In this document: positions 51,787 through 60,772 of the stretch, one piece after another
Numbering within the stretch: the first letter of the stretch is position 1
Layout of the letters: every line of letters starts with the position of its first letter
Source: Bin87 sp963692995
Lineage (GTDB): Bacteria; Chloroflexota; Dehalococcoidia; Lucifugimonadales; UBA3495
NCBI GenBank assembly: GCA_963692995.1
Contig: OY843611.1
Location: 744,001-808,000, forward strand
Length of the DNA stretch: 64,000 nt
Direction of reading: 5' to 3'
Position numbers and translations under genes: made by a program
Notes under the pieces: model-generated
Told to the model about the DNA's origin: nothing
Seen by the model: only the letters and a program-made list of their open reading frames with translations
Database searches by the model: none

Positions 51787-52322
51787 GTACCGCGCCGGAT
51801 TTGCCGGCCCACGGCGTTCAAAGTGTTGCCGACCGTCTCCAGATCAGCCGGCATATGATCATCCACGCCCGTGAAGAACTAATTATGGGCAGCCGCTTGC
51901 AAGCGGGTGAAAAGGCGTGGGGCGCAGTAGTGCATCCGGTGAAGGCCATCGCCGAGCAACGCGGCTGGCGTCACGGGTCGCATCAGGACGTTCACGCGGT
52001 ACTTAGTCAGCTCGTGCTGGAATACGGCTTCGACACGGACCAGGCCCATGCCTTGTCTGAAGCGTACCGTGTCGGCCACGAAAACTTTTACGAAAATTAT
52101 CGCAGCCCGGAAGAACTGTCCGAGATGATGGATCGGGTTGAAGAAGTATTGCCGGACTTGATCGGCTTGACCGCCCGGCCGCCGCGCCCGTTCAGCATCA
52201 CCAGCAATACTCAGCTGAGGAGGTTGCGCCGGCTCACCGGCAAGGAAAGCCTGAAGATGGGCGATACGTCCGACGCGGGGTTTTCTCTGACGCGCGGCCT
52301 GAGCGACGAGGGCCAGGAGTAG
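51783..52322 (+). CDS. PaREP1-like HEPN-type protein
   Basis: 179 residues. The first 70 residues carry AREELIMGSRLQAGEKAWGA and VKAIAEQRGWRHGSH, with a WRH-x-SH motif at 62-67, resembling the PaREP1/PaREP8 family, thought HEPN-like. HEPN proteins are often RNases with R-x4-6-H sites. It is translationally coupled to pdxA and lies 5 bp before proC. A paralogue is at 54455-54961. Function unknown. Confidence 0.65.
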   Translation: MSTAPDLPAHGVQSVADRLQISRHMIIHAREELIMGSRLQAGEKAWGAVVHPVKAIAEQRGWRHGSHQDVHAVLSQLVLEYGFDTDQAHALSEAYRVGHENFYENYRSPEELSEMMDRVEEVLPDLIGLTARPPRPFSITSNTQLRRLRRLTGKESLKMGDTSDAGFSLTRGLSDEGQE

Positions 52323-52326
52323 GGCG

Positions 52327-53130
52327 ATGAACATCGGGTTTATCGGCGGTGGCACCATGGCGGAGGCCATTCTCGGCGGGATGCTGGAGGGTGGCGTGGC
52401 TGACGCCGGCGACGTGATAATCGGCGAGCCGGTGGAGTCCCGTCGGGATTACTTGGTCAATAGGTACGGCGTGGGGGCATCGCAGTGGAACGGCCCGGTG
52501 GTTGGCGCTTCCGATTTAGTGGTATTGGCGGTTAAACCCCAGGATTTACCCAAAGTTTATACTGATGTTAAGAGGCTATTCACAGACGACAAATCGCTAT
52601 TGTCCATCGTGGCCGGAGCGCGGGTGCAATCGCTGGCCGACGGTATGGAACACCCCGCCATCATCCGTGTAATGCCCAACACGCCGGCCCAGATTGGAGT
52701 CGGCATGACCATGTGGACCTGCGCGTCCACGGTGAGCCAGGCGCACCGCGACACCACCGCCGCCATACTGTCCACCATCGGCGACGAGATTTACGTTGAC
52801 GATGAGAAGTACCTGGACATGGCGACGGCATTGAGCGCCAGCGGGCCAGCTTACGTGTTTCTCATCGTGGAGGCGCTGATTGACGCCGGCGTGTACGTTG
52901 GGCTGCCCCGGGACGTGGCGCGGCGCCTGGCTCTGCAAACCGTGAAGGGCAGCGTGCAACTGGTGGCTGAGACAGGCAGACATCCCGGCGAATTGAAGGA
53001 TATGGTCACGTCGCCCGGGGGAACCACCGCCGAGGGTTTGCAGGCGCTGGAACGGGCCGGCGTGCCGGCGGCGCTGGTGGACGCGGTGAACGCGGCGTAT
53101 CTCAAATCGATCCGGCTGGGCCAGGGCTGA
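52327..53130 (+). CDS. proC: Pyrroline-5-carboxylate reductase
   Basis: 267 residues. N-terminal NADP motif NIGFIGGGTMAEAILGG, central VLAVKPQDLP and MPNTPAQIGVGM, and C-terminal ALSASGPAYVFLIVEAL and TSPGGTTAEGL signatures. It reduces pyrroline-5-carboxylate to proline. The usual YggT-type partner gene follows at 31 bp. Confidence 0.97.
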   Translation: MNIGFIGGGTMAEAILGGMLEGGVADAGDVIIGEPVESRRDYLVNRYGVGASQWNGPVVGASDLVVLAVKPQDLPKVYTDVKRLFTDDKSLLSIVAGARVQSLADGMEHPAIIRVMPNTPAQIGVGMTMWTCASTVSQAHRDTTAAILSTIGDEIYVDDEKYLDMATALSASGPAYVFLIVEALIDAGVYVGLPRDVARRLALQTVKGSVQLVAETGRHPGELKDMVTSPGGTTAEGLQALERAGVPAALVDAVNAAYLKSIRLGQG

Positions 53131-53161
53131 CCGTCCACCGGACTGCGGCAAATTTTTCGTC

Positions 53162-53437
53162 ATGTTGCAGCTGATCAGCTTATTCATCACGCTATGTTAC
53201 TTGCTGTTGCTGGCGCGCATCATCCTGGGTTTCGTCGTCCAGTACATGACGATGCAGGGAAACGGCGCGCCCGACGTGCTGGCGAGGATTTACGACGTGG
53301 TGGTTTCCCTTACGGAGCCGGTACTGGGGCCAATTCGGCGGGTGCTGCCGCAGACGGGGATGATTGATTTCAGTCCCCTGGTGGTGATGGTAGGGCTGGT
53401 GGTGATCCAGTACGCAGTGCGCGCGTTGTTATCGTGA
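53162..53437 (+). CDS. YggT-family membrane protein
   Basis: 91 residues with two hydrophobic segments (LISLFITLCYLLLLARIILG and IDFSPLVVMVGLVVIQYAV) and the signature EPVLGPIRRVLPQTG. YggT proteins commonly follow proC or the yggS gene and are implicated in osmotic or cell-division functions. Start ATG 53162. Confidence 0.9.
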   Translation: MLQLISLFITLCYLLLLARIILGFVVQYMTMQGNGAPDVLARIYDVVVSLTEPVLGPIRRVLPQTGMIDFSPLVVMVGLVVIQYAVRALLS

Positions 53438-53474
53438 CACACAATTAGTAAGTGCTGACATTGTGAAAACGCCC

Positions 53475-53644
53475 GTCGTTCCTGGGAAAGCAGGAACCCG
53501 GAAAAGCCTTGCCACCGGAGCGTTGGCGTTATTAGCGCTCGCTGGATTCCCGCTTTCGCGGGAATGACGGGATATGCCAGCGGCGTGGCAGGAAATGCCA
53601 ACGGAATGACGGAAAATGCCAACGGCATGGCGGGAAATGTCAAC
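53475..53644. repeat. REP-doublet with 21-bp tandem array
   Basis: Left palindrome GTCGTTCCTGGGAAAGCAGG at 53475-53499, spacer of about 46 bp, right palindrome ATTCCCGCTTTCGCGGGAAT at 53546-53568. Four 21-bp units follow (53561, 53582, 53603, 53624), each ending in ATGCCAAC or a variant. The spacer is the reverse complement of the one at 30185-30231, with scattered changes. Confidence 0.85.
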
Positions 53645-53680
53645 ACTACCTAGTCAGGGCGACCGATAAGGTGGACGGCA

Positions 53681-54319
53681 TTGTCCGGTTCAGAGCTCCG
53701 GTCTCGTCGCAAGTTCTGGACGGCCGGCGGGCTGCGTCCCCGGGATTTGCCCCGGCTGCGAGAAGCGATGGCCAGCGAGTTGCCGCCGCCCCAGGACGGT
53801 ATAGCCAGCCTGGTGATACTGTGCGGACTGCCCGGCACCGGCAAGTCCCACTTCGCTCGTGAACTGGTGGCGCGCGCGCCGTTTGTGTGGCTGAACAGCG
53901 ACCGGACGCGCAAGCGGCTGGTGACGCACCCCAGCTACAGCCGGCGGGAGCATCGCCGGGTCTTCGCCGCGATGCACGTCCTGACCCGTGGCTACTTGCG
54001 TGACGGTCATTCGGTGGTGTTTGACGCCACCAATCTGAACGAAGGCGTCCGGGCGCCGCTGTACGCATCGGCAGAGTCGGTGGGCGTTGACCCGTTGATC
54101 ATCCGCTTTACCGCCAGCGCGGGGTTGGTGTGGAAACGAATGCAGGATCGAGCCTCCGGCGCAGGTGAAACTACCCAAAGCGACGCCGGCTGGGAGGTGT
54201 ATTCCCGCATGGCCATAGCCGACCAGCCGGCGCCGCGGCCCCATCTGCTGGTGCGTGGGCCGGAGGATCTGGACAAGGTTCTGGAGGAAACGCTGCGGCG
54301 GACGCGGCGGGAGCGGTGA
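53681..54319 (+). CDS. Small P-loop kinase, PNK/zeta-like
   Basis: 212 residues. Walker A GLPGTGKS (49-56, K55), then LNSDRTRKRL and SVVFDATNLNEGVR, an arrangement shared with the kinase domain of Pnkp (VIDATSVQPPARK). It likely phosphorylates a nucleic acid end or small molecule. Start TTG 53681; the true start may be later because residues 1-40 have little family support. Follows the REP element. Confidence 0.7.
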   Translation: MSGSELRSRRKFWTAGGLRPRDLPRLREAMASELPPPQDGIASLVILCGLPGTGKSHFARELVARAPFVWLNSDRTRKRLVTHPSYSRREHRRVFAAMHVLTRGYLRDGHSVVFDATNLNEGVRAPLYASAESVGVDPLIIRFTASAGLVWKRMQDRASGAGETTQSDAGWEVYSRMAIADQPAPRPHLLVRGPEDLDKVLEETLRRTRRER

Positions 54320-54454
54320 AAGGCGCGCTACCCGATAGCCTCACGCGCTCCTCGAACCTGACCGAATCAGATGGTGTGTCGGCCCGATAGTCGTCATCCG
54401 CTCGGAGGGTAGTCATCGGGAGGCTGAAATCCCACTGCTGCCGGCCGCAGCCCT

Positions 54455-54961
54455 TCAGCGGGCCGGTGGATTGAAAGGCGGCAAGGGCGGGGGCAAGTCG
54501 ATGCTTTCGTCGGCAAGGGCCTCTGCTTCAGGGATGAGGAGGCGGTTGACGATTCTTTGCTGCAAGGGAGTGGGTGTAAAGTCCTGGTTCGCTTCTCGTT
54601 CTCGCGCTTCCCACAAGAAGGGTATCAGCGAATTAACGTCGTCAAGCAAATTCGCTACCAGCGCCTCGCCTAACCAGTCCTCGTAGTAGTTGTCGTGCAA
54701 CTGGTCGGCGATGGCCTGCAAATACCTGATTTGCGGCTGCTGGAACTCATCGGCCAGCAAGCCGACAATATCTCGGCGCAAGTTGTGCGAGCGGTGCCGC
54801 CAACTTCGGTCCTCGGCGATTGCTTTCACGGCTTGGGCCACGGCGCCGGAAGCCTTGTCCGAAGCCTGCACCCGGTCGCCCAGGGTATGCAGCTCGTAGT
54901 TGGCCTGCTCCAGCAGGCGACGGCTGAGGTCGATGTGGCGGTTGGCTTTTGTTAGGGACAT
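54455..54961 (-). CDS. PaREP1-like HEPN-type protein, paralogue
   Basis: 168 residues. Residues 20-60 match the protein at 51783: RVQASDKASGAV, VKAIAEDRSWRHRSH with the WRH-x-SH motif at 54-59. The C-terminal half differs and ends in a Pro-rich tail (LPPPLPPFNPP). It stands alone on its strand between the kinase and dodecin genes. Function unknown. Confidence 0.65.
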   Translation of the reverse strand: MSLTKANRHIDLSRRLLEQANYELHTLGDRVQASDKASGAVAQAVKAIAEDRSWRHRSHNLRRDIVGLLADEFQQPQIRYLQAIADQLHDNYYEDWLGEALVANLLDDVNSLIPFLWEAREREANQDFTPTPLQQRIVNRLLIPEAEALADESIDLPPPLPPFNPPAR

Positions 54962-55112
54962 GATTGAGGGGTCTCCCGGAGACTTGACAATGCAACTGGC
55001 GCCTTACCGTCCGGCCTGAATATGGACAGCGCGGCGCCTGGTGAAGCTGGTGTTGCAGTAGTGGGGAACATGCCGAAATGAGCAAAACGCCTCACGTTGC
55101 CTCGAAACCCTG

Positions 55113-55140
55113 TTGCCCAGCCACGCTCCGATGCTATCAT
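55113..55140 (+). promoter_or_regulatory. Promoter upstream of the dodecin gene
   Basis: TTGCCC at 55113-55118 and TATCAT at 55135-55140 with a 16-bp spacer, about 66 bp before the dodecin ATG. Confidence 0.4.
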
Positions 55141-55206
55141 AGCGCTCCGCCGTGATTTGACGGACGAGGCTGATCATACCCAACATAACATACCGCGGAG
55201 CAAAAC

Positions 55207-55440
55207 ATGGCAAGTGGCAGTACGTACAAGGTAGTCGAACTGGTTGGGTCTTCCGACGAAGGCGTACAGCAGGCAATCGACGGGGCTATCGCCCGGGCCG
55301 CGCAGACCATCCGCAACCTGGACTGGTTCGAGGTTCGGGAGATCCGCGGGCAAATCGAGAATGGTCGCGCCAGTTGGTATCAGGTCAAAGTGGGCATCGG
55401 TTTCCGCGTAGACTCCGGGGAGGACATTACCCAGGACTAG
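55207..55440 (+). CDS. Dodecin-family flavin-binding protein
   Basis: 77 residues, the usual size: KVVELVGSSDEGVQQAIDGA, then a beta hairpin IRNLDWFEVREIRG and WYQVKVGIGFRVDS. Dodecins form dodecamers that store flavin or bind lumichrome/CoA. Start ATG 55207 follows the promoter candidate. Confidence 0.95.
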   Translation: MASGSTYKVVELVGSSDEGVQQAIDGAIARAAQTIRNLDWFEVREIRGQIENGRASWYQVKVGIGFRVDSGEDITQD

Positions 55441-55745
55441 GCGTTTCACGCCTTCGCGCCGAATACGGCGACCGCGGCGCGTCAAACTCCGGAAAACCCA
55501 CCAACGTTGCGACCCACTCGGCCAGCCGGGGACTTAAGGTGTAAAGCCGCCTGTCTCCCCCGGTGGGTGGAGAGGGGTCTTGCCGGCTCGCCTCTTTGAC
55601 CGTCCGGTTCGTCGGGAATAGCGTAGTTGCTCCGGGCGAGTTTCACATTGCCGGCGCGCCGCTTGCGCGTGGGCAATCCGGTCGCTATGCTTACCAGCGG
55701 CGTCATTGCCAAATCAACGAATCCCTTACTGGAGATCAGCGCAAT
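55441..55745. other. Gene-free gap after dodecin
   Basis: 305 bp. No coding frame of convincing composition, no copy of the palindrome family and no clear terminator were found. It could carry the promoter for the DUF35 gene, but no -10/-35 pair stands out. Confidence 0.4.
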
Positions 55746-56186
55746 ATGACCCAGGCCGCCCCCCAGATACCCCTACCGCAGCCCCAACCGGAATCTGATT
55801 TTTATTGGGAGAAATGCAAAGAAGGCGAACTCTGGCTCCGCCATTGTACCGCCTGCGACCGGGCGTATTTCTATCCCCGGGACATTTGCCCGTTTCCCGA
55901 GTGCTTCTGCCGAGACACCGACTGGATCCAGAGTAGTGGGCGAGGAACCCTTCACACCTTCGCCATCGTCCATCGCGGTCCCACGCCAGCGTTCCGTAAT
56001 AAGGCGCCGTACATCGTTGCCGTGGTGGAGTTGGAAGAAGGCCCGCGCATCCCCACCTGGCTTGTTGGCATTGAATTCGCTGAAGGCGAAATCCGTCCGG
56101 CGTCGGTGCAGTGCGGTCTGAGCGTTGAGGTGGTCTTCGAGGAAATCGACGAAAACATCAGCCTGCCCATGTTCCGCCCGGCGTAA
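55746..56186 (+). CDS. DUF35 OB-fold / rubredoxin-like zinc protein
   Basis: 146 residues from ATG 55746; upstream frame is not protein-like. N-terminal helix, then a zinc ribbon HCTACDRAYFYPRDICPFPE-C and an OB fold (GRGTLHTFAIVHRGPTP; APYIVAVVELEEGPRI). DUF35 proteins assist acyl-CoA acting enzymes such as thiolases, bringing CoA-type substrates. It begins the run leading to the ThDP enzyme. Confidence 0.9.
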   Translation: MTQAAPQIPLPQPQPESDFYWEKCKEGELWLRHCTACDRAYFYPRDICPFPECFCRDTDWIQSSGRGTLHTFAIVHRGPTPAFRNKAPYIVAVVELEEGPRIPTWLVGIEFAEGEIRPASVQCGLSVEVVFEEIDENISLPMFRPA

Positions 56187-56256
56187 AACTCAACCCGCAA
56201 CCGCAGCCCGCCGTTTCCGACGTCGAGAACTTACCCCACACCGCACAGGAGGCATC

Positions 56257-56577
56257 ATGACACAGCCCGCAGCCCGTACCGTAATGCAGGAAGTCATTCC
56301 GCGGTTGGCCGAATTCTCCGCCGACGTCCTGTTCGGCGATGTTTGGGAGCGTCCTGGTCTTTCCAAGCGCGACCGCAGTCTCATCACTGTGGCCACTCTC
56401 ACCGCCCTTTACCGCACTGGTCAACTGCGGGGACACATTGGCCGGGCTCTGGACAACGGCGTTACCCGCGACGAGATCGCCGAAGTGATCATGCACATGG
56501 CTTTCTACGCCGGCTGGCCGGTGGCGGCCAACGCGGTCCAAGTTGCCAAGGAAGTGTTCGACGAGCGTGGCGTCTGA
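56257..56577 (+). CDS. Carboxymuconolactone decarboxylase family protein
   Basis: 106 residues from ATG 56257, chosen for AGGAGG 5 nt upstream. Family pattern: VLFGDVWERPGLSKRDRSLI, TALYRTGQLRGHIGRALDNG and HMAFYAGWPVA. The AhpD-type Cys pair is missing, so it is of the decarboxylase/lactonase-like subgroup. Precedes the ThDP enzyme by 101 bp. Confidence 0.9.
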   Translation: MTQPAARTVMQEVIPRLAEFSADVLFGDVWERPGLSKRDRSLITVATLTALYRTGQLRGHIGRALDNGVTRDEIAEVIMHMAFYAGWPVAANAVQVAKEVFDERGV

Positions 56578-56678
56578 TTCGGCTTAATCCGCCGCGCAAA
56601 CATCTCCGGTTCCCCATCGGCCGTCCGCCGCTCGGCGTACCGGCCGATTTTTCAGCCTAACCTCAAAGGAGGCCTCCG

Positions 56679-58349
56679 ATGCCCACCATGACCGGCGCCC
56701 GGTTCCTCGCCGAAACCCTTCGCGAATACGGCGTGACTCACGTTTTTTTTGTCCCCGCTATCATCCGCCGCGCGTTGGTTGAGATGGAGGACGTGGGCAT
56801 CAAGCGCATCATCAGCCACGGCGAGAAATCGGCGGCATACATGGCCGACGCCTACGCCCGGGTCACTGGCAAGCCGGGCCTCTGCTTCGCCCAATCGGTG
56901 GGCGCCGCTAACCTGGCCGCCGGTTTGCAGGACGCTTACCTGGGCGTTTCACCGGTAATTGCGATTACCGGCCACCGCCCGCCCATGCACCGGCACCGCA
57001 ATTCCTACCAGGAAATCGAGCACTCTCGACCCTTCGCCTCGGTTACGAAGTACAGCGTCGAGGTGGAGACGGCGGAGCAGTTGCCGCACCTGTTGCGCCA
57101 GGCCTTCCGCGAGGTAACCACGGGCCAGACTCTGCCGGCGCACCTGGACTTTTCCGGCATTTCCGGCGACGTCATCACCGACGGCATTTTGGATGCGGAC
57201 GTCATCGTCGAAGATCCCTTCACGCAACGGCCGGCTTTCCGTCCTGAGGCGGAACCGGAAAGGGTGCGGGAGGCGGCGCGCCTACTGTCCCAAGCGGAAC
57301 GACCGGTCATCGTAGCCGGCGGCGGGGTGACGGCGTCGGGCGCACAGGCGGAGGTGGTACGTTTGGCGGAGCTGCTCAACATTCCCGTTGCCACTGCCCT
57401 CAACGCCAAGGGCTGCATCCCCGAAAACCATCCACTATCCGTCGGCGTGGTGGGCAGCTATTCCCGTTGGTCTGCCAACAGGGTGGTCTCAGAAGCTGAC
57501 CTGGCGCTGTTCATCGGCAGCCATACCGGAAGTCAGGTTACGCTGGATTGGCGACTGCCGGAGGTGGGCACTCCCACCATACAGATTGATATCGACGCCA
57601 GGGAACTGGGGCGCTCGTACCCGGCTGCCTACGGTTTGCTGGGCGACGCCAAGCGCACGTTGGAACGTCTCATCGACGTTCTGGAACCCACCGGCGGCAA
57701 TGCGTCGTGGGTGGAACGGGCGCAGGAGCACGTGCAGAACTGGCGCGATGAACACGAGCCGATGCTCACTTCCGAGGCGGTCCCGATCCGTCCGGAGCGG
57801 CTGTGCCAGGAGTTGACCGACTTCCTGCCGTCCGACGCCGTCTTGATCTCCGACACGGGCCACGCTGGCATCTGGACCGGCAGCATGGTTGAGTTGCGCC
57901 ATCCGGAGCAATCCTACCTTCGCGCCGCCGGTTCCCTGGGTTGGGGCCTGCCCGCCGCATTGGGAGCCAAGTGCGGCGCACCCGCCCGCCCGGTGGTCTG
58001 CTGGACCGGCGACGGCGGGATGTGGTATCACATCGGCGAGCTGGAAACCGCGGTGCGCTATGGCATCAACGCGGTCATTGTCGTCCACAACAACGGCGGC
58101 CTGAACCAGGATCGGCGCGGCGACGAGGCTGCCTATGAGGGACGGGAAGGGAACTCCGGAGAGTTGTGGCGCTTCAACGACACCGACTTCGCTCAGATTG
58201 CGGAGTCCATGGGCGCCTTGGGCATCCGGGTCACCGACCCTAACCGGATTAACTCCGCTTTGGACCAGGCCGTCAGCGCCAACCGTCCGGCGGTGGTGGA
58301 TATCGTCAGCGACGGCGAGGTGGCCGCCGCGCCACCCTGGGGGCCGTAG
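56679..58349 (+). CDS. Thiamine diphosphate-dependent enzyme, acetolactate-synthase-like
   Basis: 556 residues in three domains. The ThDP-activating Glu is E49 (HGEKSAAYMADAYARVTG). The ThDP/metal motif G444-D445-G446 runs to N471-N472 (GDGGMWYH...VVHNNGG). The middle Rossmann-like domain has ERPVIVAGGGVTASGA. It could be an acetolactate synthase-like, benzoylformate/oxalyl-CoA decarboxylase-like or lyase enzyme; substrate not decided. With DUF35 and decarboxylase-like neighbours it suggests a catabolic cluster. Confidence 0.9.
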   Translation: MPTMTGARFLAETLREYGVTHVFFVPAIIRRALVEMEDVGIKRIISHGEKSAAYMADAYARVTGKPGLCFAQSVGAANLAAGLQDAYLGVSPVIAITGHRPPMHRHRNSYQEIEHSRPFASVTKYSVEVETAEQLPHLLRQAFREVTTGQTLPAHLDFSGISGDVITDGILDADVIVEDPFTQRPAFRPEAEPERVREAARLLSQAERPVIVAGGGVTASGAQAEVVRLAELLNIPVATALNAKGCIPENHPLSVGVVGSYSRWSANRVVSEADLALFIGSHTGSQVTLDWRLPEVGTPTIQIDIDARELGRSYPAAYGLLGDAKRTLERLIDVLEPTGGNASWVERAQEHVQNWRDEHEPMLTSEAVPIRPERLCQELTDFLPSDAVLISDTGHAGIWTGSMVELRHPEQSYLRAAGSLGWGLPAALGAKCGAPARPVVCWTGDGGMWYHIGELETAVRYGINAVIVVHNNGGLNQDRRGDEAAYEGREGNSGELWRFNDTDFAQIAESMGALGIRVTDPNRINSALDQAVSANRPAVVDIVSDGEVAAAPPWGP

Positions 58350-58373
58350 CGTGCTTGCACGGCATGAGCGCAA

Positions 58374-58787
58374 ATGATCAATCGTGATGCACGCCGGCCA
58401 AACTGGGGTTTTTTCGACGGTGCGGTATCAATCAGCGCAAGTATGTGGTTAGCGATCGGGGTCAACCAATGCGCAACCTGCGCCGGGTGGCCCTTGATCG
58501 GTTTACTTAGCCGGCTGGCCACTCACCAAACCGGCGTTATAATAGTGGCAACTGCGCTGCTGTTCCCTACGGCGGCGTTGCTGTACGGAGGTATTGCGAT
58601 GTTCTTCGCCGCCAAAGACACTGTTGAACGATGGGCAAGAGCCAAAGATGAGAGGGCCATAGCCAAGGGCTTGGAGCAGGGCCGCAAGGAGGAACGAGAA
58701 CGCATTGCTGCGCTGCTGAAGGAGCACGACGTGCGACTCCCGCCCGAAATTCTCAGCAAACTGAATGGCGACGACAGATCAGCATAG
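58374..58787 (+). CDS. Hypothetical membrane protein with charged coiled-coil tail
   Basis: 137 residues. Two hydrophobic segments (about 24-48 with Cys-x2-Cys in QCATCAG; and 53-78, TGVIIVATALLFPTAALLYG) are followed by a charged helix ERWARAKDERAIAKGLEQGR ending in ERERIAALLKEHDVRLPPEI. No family recognised. The ATG is 24 bp after the ThDP gene stop, but relation is unclear. Confidence 0.5.
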   Translation: MINRDARRPNWGFFDGAVSISASMWLAIGVNQCATCAGWPLIGLLSRLATHQTGVIIVATALLFPTAALLYGGIAMFFAAKDTVERWARAKDERAIAKGLEQGRKEERERIAALLKEHDVRLPPEILSKLNGDDRSA

Positions 58788-58849
58788 TCAGACTGGAGAT
58801 TGAACAATTTCGAGTGCGCAAGTCCCACGCGCAACTCCCGGCGCATTAA

Positions 58850-59362
58850 TCACTGTGCCGGTTGGGACAGCCCGTCTATGAACTCCAGACCGGGCAACTT
58901 GGACAGTTCCTGGGGCGGCATCTTGACCTTGCCCGAGCGGCTGCCGGCGCCCAAGATTATGTAGTCCATCTGCCGCAGTCGTTCGCAGGCGTATATCGGC
59001 AGGTCTTCCGGCAGGGCCAGGGCGGTTACGCCGCCAATCATCATGCCGGTGAGTTCCATGGTTTCATCCGCGGAGGCGAAGGACGCCCGCGATACTCCCA
59101 TCAGACGGCGCACTCGACGATTCACGTCCAGCCGATCGCTGGCGCGGACGATGCAAGCGGAATATGCAGTCGCCCCCCGCTTGCTGGCCACGATGATCGT
59201 GTTGGCCGAGTGGGGCAAGTCATATCCGTAATGAGCGCAGAAATCGGCGGTGTCTCCATACTGAGGATCAATAGCGATCCACTCCCAGTCCCGGATCTCC
59301 AAGTCGGTCAGCACGGCGCGTACGCGAGCTTCGATGGCATCGTTATCGGCGAGGCTATTCAT
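58850..59362 (-). CDS. YbaK/EbsC-type aminoacyl-tRNA deacylase
   Basis: 170 residues, YbaK/ProX fold: ANTIIVASKRGATAYSACIV (editing pocket), RVRRLMGVSRASFAS and GVTALALPEDLPIYA. Members deacylate mischarged tRNAs such as Cys-tRNA-Pro. It starts just beyond the stop of the fused hydratase and shares its direction. Confidence 0.88.
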   Translation of the reverse strand: MNSLADNDAIEARVRAVLTDLEIRDWEWIAIDPQYGDTADFCAHYGYDLPHSANTIIVASKRGATAYSACIVRASDRLDVNRRVRRLMGVSRASFASADETMELTGMMIGGVTALALPEDLPIYACERLRQMDYIILGAGSRSGKVKMPPQELSKLPGLEFIDGLSQPAQ

Positions 59363-59367
59363 TTTGG

Positions 59368-60375
59368 TTATACCATGGTGACAGTGGCGTCGGAGAGGCA
59401 GACCAGTTCGTCCCGCTGGTTAGTTCCTCGAATTCGGCATTGCACTTTGCGCTGACCGTAGAGATTGCCGCCGGCTCCGGTCACTGCACCGGAGAACGTC
59501 ACCACATCACCGGCCCGGAAGGGCGTGATGGCGCGCATCGCCAGGCTCCCGCCGTTGTAAAGAGCATCCGGCGGAAAATTGAGGCCCAGGAAGCGATCAA
59601 CGTAGGACAGGGTGGCCGGGCCGGCGTTCACGGCGCCGCCGAATATGTTCTGCCGGGCGAATTCCTCGTCGGTATGGATATTGCTCTCGCTGGGCCGGCC
59701 AGCGAGGCGCTGGGCGTTCTTGCGCAGGATGTTCTCGCCGCTTTCTCCCATGGCCAGGGTACGTGGCAAGGGCGTGCCGGCGTGGGCCTGCTCCCAAGTG
59801 AGAAACTGCCTGGGGTCGGGAACCGCGGAAGCATCGGCGGCCGCCGGCGTGCCATCGAAGGGTTCGGGAACCGAGCGCTGTCCGGAGGCGTACTCGAAGA
59901 TGCAGGTGTAGTCATAGCTGGCGACCACTGCCCCGGCTTCATCAAACGCTGAAACGCGGAAGGTGACGAACTTGCTGCCGCGACGCTCGTATTTCCGGTA
60001 CACGCGACGGTTGCCCGTTAGGGTTTCTCCGGCATACACCGGGCGATACCAGCGGATCTCGCACTTGGCGAAGGGCGTCTGCCTTCGCGCGGTCGTCGAA
60101 CGCTCCTGAGCCACAAATCCGTTAGCCTCGGCGATTTCGTCCCGCAGGAGGGGCGCGTAGGTCAAGGCCATAGTGGGCATCGCTATCATCCGTCCCCCGA
60201 CCGGTTCCGGCGACTGCATCAGGTAGCGGGGATCAGGGTTCTGAGCGCACGCGGCGTACTCGGCGATATGTTCTGCCGACAGCGTGACCCGGGTGGGCGG
60301 ACCGGCCTGGCCAACGCGGACGGTGTCGTAAGTCCAAAGGCGTTCTTCAGTTGTGGTGGCATTAGATTGGGTCAT
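59368..60375 (-). CDS. MaoC-like double-hot-dog hydratase
   Basis: 335 residues from ATG 60375; upstream residues in frame are not conserved. First domain (1-160): VTLSAEHIAEYAACAQNPDP, a non-catalytic hot-dog. Second domain (200-335): ESNIHTDEEFARQNIFGGAVN with the His of the hydratase motif. It is the fused form of the two-subunit enzymes at 20501/20985 and 48943/48474. It likely acts on enoyl-CoA esters. Confidence 0.85.
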   Translation of the reverse strand: MTQSNATTTEERLWTYDTVRVGQAGPPTRVTLSAEHIAEYAACAQNPDPRYLMQSPEPVGGRMIAMPTMALTYAPLLRDEIAEANGFVAQERSTTARRQTPFAKCEIRWYRPVYAGETLTGNRRVYRKYERRGSKFVTFRVSAFDEAGAVVASYDYTCIFEYASGQRSVPEPFDGTPAAADASAVPDPRQFLTWEQAHAGTPLPRTLAMGESGENILRKNAQRLAGRPSESNIHTDEEFARQNIFGGAVNAGPATLSYVDRFLGLNFPPDALYNGGSLAMRAITPFRAGDVVTFSGAVTGAGGNLYGQRKVQCRIRGTNQRDELVCLSDATVTMV

Positions 60376-60459
60376 TGTTGAGCAAGGCCTCCTGGAGACT
60401 GACGGCATTATACCCGGCATTCGCCTTGGCGATGTTTTCCGAGACGCGGCGCGAGCCGG

Positions 60460-60762
60460 CTAAAGCGCCAAATTGCGGCGGCTTTGCAGATGGTTCAGCA
60501 AGGCCGCCGTGTCTTCACGCAACCGGCATTCCCAAACTGGGAACACCGTCCAACCCAATTCATGCAACTTTTCGAGATTGGCCGCGTCACGAGCCAGGTT
60601 GCCGTCCAACTTCCGGTTCCAGAACTCCAAGTTCGTAGCCGGCCGCCGTTGACCCTTGCGGCAATCGTGGCCGTGCCAAAAACAGCCCTGCACCAGCACG
60701 ACGGTAGCATAACGTCGCAGCGCCAAGTCGGGCGCGCCGGGCAACTTGCGAACGCGGGACAC
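60460..60762 (-). CDS. Very short patch repair (Vsr) type endonuclease, N-terminally short
   Basis: 100 residues. It retains the catalytic core KLPGAPDLAL (the Asp equals E. coli D51), VQGCFWHGHDC zinc site and FPVWECRL. The first 40-50 residues of typical Vsr (with the substrate-wedging helix and first Glu) are missing; a TAG stop immediately upstream prevents extension. GTG 60762 is the start. It follows an HNH gene by 10 bp. Function may be altered. Confidence 0.75.
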   Translation of the reverse strand: MSRVRKLPGAPDLALRRYATVVLVQGCFWHGHDCRKGQRRPATNLEFWNRKLDGNLARDAANLEKLHELGWTVFPVWECRLREDTAALLNHLQSRRNLAL

Positions 60763-60772
60763 AAACGACTAC

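Noticed and set aside
53561..53644. 21-bp repeated units considered as a minisatellite gene or CRISPR
   Set aside because: No spacer, no open frame with protein-like composition; explained by the palindrome arm array.
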